From positions 62,001 through 126,000 of the forward strand of contig ONJT01000002.1 of assembly GCA_900318245.1 (NCBI GenBank): a stretch of DNA of 64,000 nucleotides, read 5' to 3'. This stretch comes from an uncultured Bacteroidales bacterium. Its GTDB lineage: Bacteria > Bacteroidota > Bacteroidia > Bacteroidales > Paludibacteraceae. Shown piece by piece: positions 50,473-57,736 of this stretch; the first letter of the stretch is position 1; the number at the start of each line of letters is the position of its first letter. Below the pieces are notes generated by a model. The model had not been told where the DNA came from. It saw nothing but the letters and a program-made list of their open reading frames with translations, and did no database searches. Position numbers and translations under genes: made by a program.

Positions 50473-51791
50473 GGAGCGTGCGTGCACACATACCCGCGGG
50501 CGTGACGCTCGTGTGCGTGAGTAAGTTTCACCCCGTCGAGGCGATTCGCGAGGCGTATGAAGCCGGAGAGCGACACTTCGGCGAGAGCCGCGTGCAGGAG
50601 CTACAGAAGAAAGTGCCCGCCCTGCCCGCCGACATCCACTGGCATTTCATCGGACACCTGCAAACCAACAAAGTGCGGGACTTGCTGAAGTTACGGCCGT
50701 ACCTCATTCAGTCGGTGGACTCCGAGCGCCTGCTGCAAGCCATCAACGACGAAGCGGCCAAGCAGGGGTTTGTGCAAGACGTGCTGCTGGAGGTGCACGT
50801 GGCGAAAGAGGAGACGAAGACGGGATTGACTCCTTCGGAGATTGCAGATTTAAGATTGAAGATTGCAGATTTTCCGCACGTGCGCGTTCGGGGTCTCATG
50901 ACCATGGCCACCAACACCGACGAGGAAGCGGAGATACGGCGGTGCTTTAGTGAGGCGAAAGCGGTTCTGAGTAATCTGAGTATTCCGAGTAAGCCGATTT
51001 TGTCAATGGGCATGAGCGATGACTATCGCCTCGCGATAGCGTGCGGCAGTACGATGGTGCGGATTGGTAGCACTATCTTTGGTGAGAGGTCGATAGGATC
51101 GACACCCGAACAGGCCATGCGGGCACTGCCGAAAGCGGTTTTTTTTGATCAGGACGGTGTGCTGTTTAACTCCATGCCGTACCATGCGGCGTCTTGGGAA
51201 TGGTCGATGCAGAAGCACGGACTGCCGTTCACCAAGAACCAAACCTACCGCAACGAAGGCCGCACGGGTGCGTCGGTCATCAACGAGGCGCATCGGTTGG
51301 TGCATGGCACGGATGCCACGCCGGAACTGATAGAAGCCGTGTATGCCGATAAGTCGCAGCATTTCAATAAGTTAACAGGCGGCAAACTGCCGGAACTGAT
51401 ACCCGGTATTCGCGAGGTATTGGCGTACCTCAAGAGCCGCGGCGTACAGTGTTGGGTCGTCACCGGTTCGGGTCAGCGTTCGCTGCTCGACAACCTTCAC
51501 AATACTTTTCCAGACACTTTCACGGGCGTCATTTCGGCCTTCGATGTGCAGCACGGCAAACCCCACCCCGAACCGTATTTGAAGGCTTGGGAGCGTTGCG
51601 GTTTTGCGAAAAGCGAATGTATGGTGGTGGAAAATGCACCATTAGGTGTGCGGGCCGGCAAAGCGGCTGAACTTTTTACGGCTGCGGTCAACACCGGTAT
51701 TCTGCCCGACGAGGCGCTGTGGGAAGAGCACGCGGATGTGGTGCTGCCGAACATGGCCGCACTACTGGCGTGGTTACAGCAGTGTCAGTAA
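50448..51791 (+). CDS. YggS-HAD fusion: PLP-binding protein plus HAD phosphatase
   Basis: 447 residues in one open frame. Residues 1-214 are a complete YggS/PROSC PLP-homeostasis protein (VSKFHP with K26, HFIGHLQTNKV, GLMTMA, SMGMSDDYRLAIACGSTMVRIGSTIFGER), which normally stops right after the FGER motif. Residues 228-447 are a HAD/beta-phosphoglucomutase-like phosphatase (VFFDQDGVLFNSM, WVVTGSGQ, KPHPEPYL, VVENAPLGVRAGKAA). The join (SIGSTP, 215-220) is read from the 20-bp hairpin word shared with 36045-36064. Two more micro-repeats lie within the YggS half (around residues 131-141 and 173-184). Function of a fused protein unknown. Confidence 0.9.
   Translation: MAGVAEQIRSVRAHIPAGVTLVCVSKFHPVEAIREAYEAGERHFGESRVQELQKKVPALPADIHWHFIGHLQTNKVRDLLKLRPYLIQSVDSERLLQAINDEAAKQGFVQDVLLEVHVAKEETKTGLTPSEIADLRLKIADFPHVRVRGLMTMATNTDEEAEIRRCFSEAKAVLSNLSIPSKPILSMGMSDDYRLAIACGSTMVRIGSTIFGERSIGSTPEQAMRALPKAVFFDQDGVLFNSMPYHAASWEWSMQKHGLPFTKNQTYRNEGRTGASVINEAHRLVHGTDATPELIEAVYADKSQHFNKLTGGKLPELIPGIREVLAYLKSRGVQCWVVTGSGQRSLLDNLHNTFPDTFTGVISAFDVQHGKPHPEPYLKAWERCGFAKSECMVVENAPLGVRAGKAAELFTAAVNTGILPDEALWEEHADVVLPNMAALLAWLQQCQ
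51089..51108. repeat. 20-bp hairpin word, copy B, at the fusion join
   Basis: Identical to 36045-36064. In the reading frame it gives SIGSTP; another frame contains tag within tcgatagg. It replaces the region where a stand-alone yggS gene would end. Confidence 0.85.
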
Positions 51792-52481
51792 TTGCGGAAG
51801 CGAAGAAATCACCTTTAGTCCTTTTCCCCCTTCATCCTTAATTCCTTCCCCTCGTCTGTCAAAGAAGACCGCATCGAGGCCGGCTTTCTGTGCGCCGAGG
51901 ATGTCGGTCGTCATACTGTCGCCGACCATCAGCACGTCTTGCGGCATCAGGTCGCAGCGACGCAGGGCTTCCTCATAGAACCGCACATCGGGTTTGTCGT
52001 AGCCGATATCCATGGAGATATACGTGTCCTCGAAGAGGTGCAGTACGCCGGCTTGCACCAAGCGACTGCGCTGCAGGTGACCGAAACTATTGCTGGCTGC
52101 AAAGAGTCGGTAACCCTTCGCGTGCAAGGCTTCCAAGGTCTCTTTCGCTCCCGGCACCAAGGTGTGCGTCATCCCCCACGCCGCGCGGAAAGCGTGCTTG
52201 AAAGGATCAACGGCCTCGGGCGGATAGCCTGCACGCTCACAAAACTCCTGCGGATAGAGTTCCATCACTTCCGCGACGGTATGCAGGCCGTGTTTTGCCT
52301 CCGAGAAGAGACGACCGGAGATCGCAAAGAAGAGCTCGAAGAGGGCATCATTATTCGGAGTACTCGGAGTATTCGGAGAATTCTGATTAATGACCGCCAA
52401 GGCAGCATCAAAAGCTTCCCGACAACAGGGGATGTAGTCGAGAATGGTGTCGTCTATGTCAATAAAAATAGCCTTGTACAT
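51774..52481 (-). CDS. YjjG-like HAD nucleotidase
   Basis: 235 residues. HAD motifs FIDIDDTILDY (7-17), AASNS (about 130), KPDVRFYEEALRR and MVGDSMTTDILGAQKAGLDAVFFDR. The family is the YjjG-type noncanonical pyrimidine nucleotidase. Two stretches look inserted: INQNSPNTPSTPNN (about 31-44) from a ggagtattcggag micro-repeat, and GEGIKDEGGKG (about 212-222) from a run of ttccttccc/ttcatcctta-type words near the 3' end. It is convergent with, and overlaps by 18 bp, the YggS-HAD fusion. Confidence 0.85.
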   Translation of the reverse strand: MYKAIFIDIDDTILDYIPCCREAFDAALAVINQNSPNTPSTPNNDALFELFFAISGRLFSEAKHGLHTVAEVMELYPQEFCERAGYPPEAVDPFKHAFRAAWGMTHTLVPGAKETLEALHAKGYRLFAASNSFGHLQRSRLVQAGVLHLFEDTYISMDIGYDKPDVRFYEEALRRCDLMPQDVLMVGDSMTTDILGAQKAGLDAVFFDRRGEGIKDEGGKGLKVISSLPQLLTLL

Positions 52482-52491
52482 CAGTTAATTA

Positions 52492-52516
52492 CAAAAAAAG
52501 AGCCCATACGGCTCGT
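52492..52516 (-). terminator. Terminator after tRNA-Pro
   Basis: Minus strand GAGCC-GTAT-GGGCTC followed by TTTTTTT. A second hairpin (about 52531-52552) lies between it and the tRNA. Confidence 0.8.
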
Positions 52517-52555
52517 CTCCTTTAGAGATTCGGGAGTCCTTGCGGACCCCCGATG

Positions 52556-52630
52556 TCGGGTAGGCGAGATTCGAACTCACGACCTCCTGCTCCCAAAGCA
52601 GGCATTCTAACCGGGCTGAACTACTACCCG
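52556..52630 (-). tRNA. tRNA-Pro(TGG)
   Basis: 75-nt cloverleaf on the minus strand: acceptor CGGGTAG/CTACCCG with discriminator A, anticodon stem CCTGC/GCAGG with loop TTTGGGA (anticodon TGG), T-loop GAGTTCGAATCTC. CCA is not encoded. Confidence 0.93.
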
Positions 52631-52657
52631 CAGCGCCTTCGTTCTCAAAAGCGGGTG

Positions 52658-52689
52658 CAAAGGTACTGCTTTTTTTTGAATTGTGCAAA
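52658..52689 (-). promoter_or_regulatory. tRNA-Pro promoter
   Basis: Minus strand TTTG (52686-52689), 20 bp, TACCTTTG (52658-52665). The block matches the tRNA-Ser promoter at 3890-3921 almost base for base. Confidence 0.78.
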
Positions 52690-52706
52690 TAAATTTGCGT
52701 TTTTTG

Positions 52707-54179
52707 TTATAAAACGACTTCTTCTCCGTGTTCCGGTACCTCTATATTCTTAAATCCCGCTTCGTGTAAGTGCTCCTTATAGGCCGTCGCGGCTTCTTCG
52801 GCGCCGTGCACCACGAACACGCGCTTCACGTCATTAACCTGCAAGCTGCGGGTGAGGTAGTCGATCATCTCCTGGTAGTCGCCGTGTCCGGAAAAACTCT
52901 CTATCTTGGTGATCTGCGCCTTAATACGTCGGTCGAGACCGAAGATGGATATCCACTGCAGTCCCGGTTGTTGGATGCGCGCGCCGAGCGTGGTGGGTTC
53001 GCAATAGCCGACGATGAGGATCGTGCAGCGCGGGTCGGAGATATGATTCGCCACGTGGTGCTTGATACGTCCTGCCTCCAACATGCCGCTCGCGGAGATG
53101 ATGATACACGGTTCTTCTTTGTGGTTCAGCATCTTCGACTCGTTGATGTCGGTGATGTAGCGCAGGGTGTTGAAGCCGAAGGGATCGGGATCGAAGCGCA
53201 AGGTGTCTTGTACCTCGTCGCTCAGTTCGTCCGGGTACATGCGGAAGATCTGGGTGGCGTTCGTACTCATCGGGCTATCCACGTACACGGGGATGTGCGG
53301 CAGGCGCCCGTCGTTATAGAGTTGGTTCAGCACATAGACAATCTCTTGCGTACGGCCGACGGAGAAAGACGGGATGAGCAACTGGCCTTTGCGATAGACG
53401 CAGGTGTCCTCCACGATGCCGAGCAGCTGCTCTTCGGTAGCTTCCGGCGCGTCGTGCAGGCGATCGCCATACGTGGACTCGCAAATCAGGTAGTCGCACT
53501 GCGGGAAGAGTTGCGGCGACGGCAGGATGTGACTCTTCGGTCGACCTATATCACCCGTGTACGTCAACCTTTTCCACCGCTTAGCCCCTTTTCCGTCAAG
53601 GGTTTCCCCCGTTCCGTCGGGGGACACCGTCTCATATACCTCGAGGCTACAAATCGCGCCTCCGAGCATGTGGCCGGAGTTGGTGAAGGTCAGCAGCACG
53701 TCATCGAACAGCCGGAAGCGGCGGTCGTAGCCGTAAGTGACGAAATGCTTCATCGCGCGGTTGACGTCCTGCTGGTTGTAGAGCGGTTCGACTTTGTATT
53801 TCTTGCCTTTCTCCTTATGGGGATTCTGGCGGTCAATCTTCTTGTTGTAGGTTCGCACATCCTGCTCCTGGATGAAGGCAGTGTCGGCGAGCATGAGTGC
53901 ACACAAGTCGCGCGTCGCGGGCGTGCAGTATATATCACCCTTGAAACCCATTTTTACGATATAGGGAATCAGTCCCGAATGGTCAATATGCGCATGGCTG
54001 AGCACTACGCAGTCGAGCGTCGCAGGGTCAAAACCGAGGTCCCTGTTCGCCGCGTCGGTCTCCATTCCTTTACCTTGATACATGCCGCAGTCGAGCAGTA
54101 TCGTGTGTCCTGAATCGGTGGTGATGAGGTGCTTACTTCCGGTCACTTCTCGCGTGGCCCCTAAGAATTGAACTTTCAT
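52707..54179 (-). CDS. MBL-fold/beta-CASP ribonuclease-like protein
   Basis: 490 residues. Metallo-beta-lactamase motif HAHIDHSG (about 62-69), GHMLGG, and the beta-CASP/RMMBL tail (PCIIISASGMLEAGRIKHHVANHI, GHGDYQEMIDYL, HGAEEAATAYK) of CPSF73/RNase J-type nucleases; this short form has no RNase J C-terminal domain. Predicted RNA processing or decay. About 20 residues (ETVSPDGTGETLDGKGAKRWKR) between two beta strands look inserted, from ccgttccgtcgggg-type words. Its promoter is divergent from the S9 peptidase gene. Confidence 0.9.
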   Translation of the reverse strand: MKVQFLGATREVTGSKHLITTDSGHTILLDCGMYQGKGMETDAANRDLGFDPATLDCVVLSHAHIDHSGLIPYIVKMGFKGDIYCTPATRDLCALMLADTAFIQEQDVRTYNKKIDRQNPHKEKGKKYKVEPLYNQQDVNRAMKHFVTYGYDRRFRLFDDVLLTFTNSGHMLGGAICSLEVYETVSPDGTGETLDGKGAKRWKRLTYTGDIGRPKSHILPSPQLFPQCDYLICESTYGDRLHDAPEATEEQLLGIVEDTCVYRKGQLLIPSFSVGRTQEIVYVLNQLYNDGRLPHIPVYVDSPMSTNATQIFRMYPDELSDEVQDTLRFDPDPFGFNTLRYITDINESKMLNHKEEPCIIISASGMLEAGRIKHHVANHISDPRCTILIVGYCEPTTLGARIQQPGLQWISIFGLDRRIKAQITKIESFSGHGDYQEMIDYLTRSLQVNDVKRVFVVHGAEEAATAYKEHLHEAGFKNIEVPEHGEEVVL

Positions 54180-54198
54180 GGTTTTTCGAATTATGCTG

Positions 54199-54246
54199 CA
54201 AATTTACAACTTTTTTTGCATATATCAAAATATTTTTGTACTTTTG
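54199..54246. promoter_or_regulatory. Overlapping divergent promoters (MBL nuclease and S9 peptidase)
   Basis: Plus strand TTTG (54215-54218), 20 bp, TACTTTTG (54239-54246). Minus strand TAAATTTG (54199-54206) with a TTTG at 54226-54229. The two overlap face to face over about 45 bp. Confidence 0.65.
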
Positions 54247-54266
54247 CAGCGCAAAAGTTTGTGAAC

Positions 54267-56378
54267 ATGAAAAAATTAGCGATTTTTATTATGGCAGCAG
54301 TGGCTTTAGTAGGTGTAAGTTGCCAAAAGGCAGAAGAAGGTAAGGCTCCTATCACGAAGCCGCAAATCACCATTGAGGGCGGTCGGTTGACACCCGAAGG
54401 ACTCTGGGCGATGGGACGTATCGGTGCGGTACAAAGCGATATCGAGACGGGTTGGCTGGCCTACACCGTGAGTTACTACAGCGTAGAGGAGAACCGCTCG
54501 ACGACTTGGATCCGTATATGCGACCCGTACGCAAAAGAAGGCGAGTTGGAGGTGTTTGATGAGTTCGTCGGCTATGAACCGGCATGGTTCGGCGCCAGCG
54601 GTTGGCTCGCATTTATGCGCGGCGGACAGTTGTACTTGCGTCGCGACAAAGAGGAAGTGAAAGTAGAAGGCGCCGAGGATATCGAAGGCTTCCTACTCTC
54701 CCCGATGCGCGATAAGATCATTCTGGTTAAGCAAATAAAGACCGTTCCTTCGACCGTCGATAAATATCCGGATCTGCCGCTCGCAACCGGGCATATGCAC
54801 GAGGATTTGATGTATAAGCACTGGGACGAGTGGACGGAGACCGCTCCGCAGCCTTTTGTATGTCCGCTGGAGATCAGTTATTACGGCGAAGGCGAGCGCA
54901 TCAAGACCGCGAAAGTCGGTGAGAGCGTGAACATCCTCGAGGGCACGGCTTTCGAGAGTCCGATGAAGCCCTTCGGCGGCATCGAGCAGTTGGCATGGAA
55001 TCCCAACAACGAAGAGATCGCGTACACCTGCCGCAAGAAGACGGGTTTGGAGTATGCCGTTTCGACCAACAGCGATATTTTCCTTTATAACGTGAACACG
55101 CGCGAGGAGCGTAATATCACCGAGGACAATAAGGGCTACGACACGAATCCGAAATACTCGCCGAATGGCGAGTGGATCGCGTGGTCGTCCATGGAGCGCG
55201 ACGGCTACGAGAGTGACCAGAACCGCCTGATGGTGATGAATCTGAAGACCGGCGAGAAACGCTTCATCAGTCATTACTTAGACACCAACGTGGATGAGTT
55301 TGCGTGGTACAACGACTCCGTGCTGCTCGGCACCGCCGTCATTCAGGGCACTATTCACCTCTGGGCAATGGGACTCGAAGGCTGGTGCGCGAAGATGACC
55401 GAAGGGCAGTTTGACGTGAGTCTGGCCGATGTCACGGATCACTATGCTTACCTGCTGAGACACTCGATGCGCGAGGCGAACGAGATATGCGTGCTCGATG
55501 TAGCGAAGGCGCTGGCGAAAGTGGACGGATATATTGAGTTGACCCAACTGACGCACGAGAACGATAATATCTACGACCAGATCGAGCGCTCGACAGTAGT
55601 GCCGCGCTGGCAGAAGACGACGGATGGCAAAGACATGCTGACCTGGATCATCTACCCGCCGCATTTCGACCCGAACAAGAAATACCCGACCATCCTCTAT
55701 TGCGAGGGCGGTCCGCAAAGTCCGGTTTCGCAGTTCTGGTCCTTCCGATGGAACTTCATGATGATGTCCGCGGGCGACTACATCATCGTTGCGCCGAACC
55801 GCCGCGGTCTGCCGGGCTTTGGCAAAGAGTGGAACGAAGAGATCAGCGGCGACTACAGCGGCCAGTGTATGCGCGACTATTTCACCGCTATTGATGAGTT
55901 CTGCAAAGAGCCGTACGTGGACAAAGACCACCTCGGTTGCGTCGGTGCGTCCTTCGGCGGATTCAGCGTCTATTGGATCGCCGGTCACCACGAGGGTCGC
56001 TTCAAAGCCTTCATCGCGCACGACGGTATCTTCAACCTCGAGATGCAGTACCTGGAGACCGAAGAGAAATGGTTTGCCAACTGGGACCTCGGCGGCGCGT
56101 ACTGGGACAAAGACAACAAGATCGCACAGCGTACGTACGCCAACAGTCCGCATAAGTTCGTTGATAAGTGGGACACCCCGATACTATGCATCCACGGCGA
56201 GAAAGACTACCGTATCTTAGCGAACCAGGCGATGGCGGCCTACGACGCGGCCAAGATGCGCGGCGTGCCGGCGGAGTTGCTGATCTTCCCGGACGAGAAC
56301 CACTGGGTACTCAAGCCCCAGAACGGAATACTGTGGCAGCGCGAGTTCCGCGGATGGCTCGACCGCTGGTTGAAGTAG
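54267..56378 (+). CDS. S9 family prolyl-oligopeptidase-type lipoprotein
   Basis: 703 residues from ATG 54267, 20 bp downstream of the promoter; the frame is open further up but through the promoter. Lipoprotein signal MKKLAIFIMAAVALVGVSCQ with Cys about 19. The N-terminal half is a beta-propeller (WNPNNEEIAYTCRKK; DTNPKYSPNGEWIAWSSMERD). The C-terminal alpha/beta-hydrolase holds the Ser in GASFGGFSVYW, an Asp region (CIHGEKDYRI) and the His in DENHWVLKPQN. It is predicted to be a surface or periplasmic dipeptidyl/prolyl peptidase. Substrate unknown. Confidence 0.93.
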   Translation: MKKLAIFIMAAVALVGVSCQKAEEGKAPITKPQITIEGGRLTPEGLWAMGRIGAVQSDIETGWLAYTVSYYSVEENRSTTWIRICDPYAKEGELEVFDEFVGYEPAWFGASGWLAFMRGGQLYLRRDKEEVKVEGAEDIEGFLLSPMRDKIILVKQIKTVPSTVDKYPDLPLATGHMHEDLMYKHWDEWTETAPQPFVCPLEISYYGEGERIKTAKVGESVNILEGTAFESPMKPFGGIEQLAWNPNNEEIAYTCRKKTGLEYAVSTNSDIFLYNVNTREERNITEDNKGYDTNPKYSPNGEWIAWSSMERDGYESDQNRLMVMNLKTGEKRFISHYLDTNVDEFAWYNDSVLLGTAVIQGTIHLWAMGLEGWCAKMTEGQFDVSLADVTDHYAYLLRHSMREANEICVLDVAKALAKVDGYIELTQLTHENDNIYDQIERSTVVPRWQKTTDGKDMLTWIIYPPHFDPNKKYPTILYCEGGPQSPVSQFWSFRWNFMMMSAGDYIIVAPNRRGLPGFGKEWNEEISGDYSGQCMRDYFTAIDEFCKEPYVDKDHLGCVGASFGGFSVYWIAGHHEGRFKAFIAHDGIFNLEMQYLETEEKWFANWDLGGAYWDKDNKIAQRTYANSPHKFVDKWDTPILCIHGEKDYRILANQAMAAYDAAKMRGVPAELLIFPDENHWVLKPQNGILWQREFRGWLDRWLK

Positions 56379-56488
56379 TTCGCATATTAACCCTTCGGAG
56401 GAATTCGCCCCCTGCTCAATGACTCTCGCGGACCCCAACCGCTCGAGACACCTCCGAGAGGCTTATATGCTCACTAAAATAAATTAAC
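56379..56488. other. Short gap with two small hairpins
   Basis: ccttcggagg (about 56393-56402) and cctccgagagg (about 56451-56461) can form small stems. No gene and no consensus promoter were recognised. Confidence 0.45.
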
Positions 56489-57202
56489 ATGAAATATAAT
56501 TATTCATATGAGATGAGATACCAGGAGTCGGACGCGCATAAGAAAACGCGTCTGTACCACCTGGAGGAATACCTATTGGAAGTTGCAGGTAAGGCTGCCG
56601 ATGAATTGGGCTACGGCATCGCAGCCATGCATCCGAGAGGTTTAGGATGGATCTTGACGCGCTTGTCGCTGGAGTTATACGAACTGCCGAGACACAACGA
56701 TGTGGTGCGCTTTGAGACCTGGATTGAGTCAAACGCACACATGCTCAGCACGCGTGATTTCCGGCTCTATTTGGGCGACCGGCTGATCGGACAATGTAAG
56801 TCGGTGTGGGCGGTGTTGGACCTGGAGAAACGCGAACTTGTCAATATCTTCGACGAGCCGATCTTCAAGGATTGCGTGGACGGCGAGGTGATTGACTTGC
56901 CGCGCGTGCGGATGACAACCATCCCCGAACCGACGGGCATCGCGCCGCATAAGATCGTCTATTCGGACATCGACTATAACGGGCACTGCAACAGTTGCCG
57001 CTACCTGCAAGCCATGCTCGACGCGTACCTACCCGACATCTACGGCAAGAAAGTGCGGCTGGACATCAATTACAGCAAAGAAGCTATGCTCGGCGAGTTG
57101 ATGCAGATACATTACCTTGTCTCCGAGGACGGTGTGCAATATCAAATGAAGAACGAAGCGGGAGAGACGAGCAGCTCAGCGAAGATAACGATTAGTGAAT
57201 GA
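56489..57202 (+). CDS. Acyl-ACP thioesterase
   Basis: 237 residues. Two hot-dog repeats of the FatA/B-type thioesterase: YEMRYQESDAHKKTRLYHLEEYLLEVAGKAADELG...GLGWILTRLSLELYELPRHNDVVRFETW in the first, and VYSDIDYNGHCNSCRYLQAMLDAYL (catalytic Asn/His region) in the second. It releases fatty acids from acyl-ACP. The 3' end runs into a ttagtgaatgagtgaattag micro-repeat that continues to the next start. Confidence 0.92.
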   Translation: MKYNYSYEMRYQESDAHKKTRLYHLEEYLLEVAGKAADELGYGIAAMHPRGLGWILTRLSLELYELPRHNDVVRFETWIESNAHMLSTRDFRLYLGDRLIGQCKSVWAVLDLEKRELVNIFDEPIFKDCVDGEVIDLPRVRMTTIPEPTGIAPHKIVYSDIDYNGHCNSCRYLQAMLDAYLPDIYGKKVRLDINYSKEAMLGELMQIHYLVSEDGVQYQMKNEAGETSSSAKITISE

Positions 57203-57217
57203 GTGAATTAGTGAATT

Positions 57218-57703
57218 ATGGAGATACAAGAAACTTCGACGTTATTGAAACGTCCGGCAGAGTTGGAATGCGATGTGGTACGCTTCCAGAATCAGAAAGA
57301 CAAGTGGATCGCCTTTGTGGGCTTGAAGGACGGTCGTCCGTACGAGATCTTCACGGGTCTGGCAGACGACGAAATGGGAATTGCGCTGCCCAAGAGCGTA
57401 GTGAAAGGAAAGATCCTGAAGGTTGTTCAACCGGACGGCACGAAGCGCTATGACTTCCAGTTCGTCAACACCCGCGGGTTTAAGACCACCGTCGAAGGAC
57501 TGAGTTATAAGTTCGACCGCGAGTTCTGGAACTACGCCCGTCTGATCTCCGGCGTGTTGCGCTACGGCATGCCGATCGACCAGGTGGTACACATGATCAG
57601 CGGTCTGCAAATGGACAATGACTCCATCAACTCCTGGACCACCGGTGTGGCGCGCGTGCTCAAGCGCTACGTTCCCGGAGCAGAGATCTCTGAAGACGAA
57701 TAA
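57218..57703 (+). CDS. Stand-alone C-terminal domain of class II ribonucleotide reductase type
   Basis: 161 residues. LLKRPAELECDVVRFQNQKDKWIAFVGLKDGRPYEIFTGLADDEMGIALPKSVVKGKILKV...RYDFQFVNTRGFKTTVEGL...YWNYARLISGVLRYGMPIDQVVHMISGLQMDNDSINSWTTGVARVLKRYV matches what I recall of the C-terminal region of Bacteroidetes adenosylcobalamin-dependent RNR (NrdJ). The catalytic barrel is absent and no such gene is nearby. It may be a genuine small protein, an RNR-derived regulator, or a fragment whose 5' part was replaced by the preceding micro-repeat. Family recall is moderate. Confidence 0.6.
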   Translation: MEIQETSTLLKRPAELECDVVRFQNQKDKWIAFVGLKDGRPYEIFTGLADDEMGIALPKSVVKGKILKVVQPDGTKRYDFQFVNTRGFKTTVEGLSYKFDREFWNYARLISGVLRYGMPIDQVVHMISGLQMDNDSINSWTTGVARVLKRYVPGAEISEDE

Positions 57704-57705
57704 AA

Positions 57706-57736
57706 GAAAAAGCCGGCGCTGGCCGGCTTTTCTTTT
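57706..57736. terminator. Bidirectional terminator
   Basis: AGCCGGC-GCT-GGCCGGCT flanked by A-runs and T-runs. It serves both the plus-strand RNR-like gene and the minus-strand rng gene, which converge here. Confidence 0.85.
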
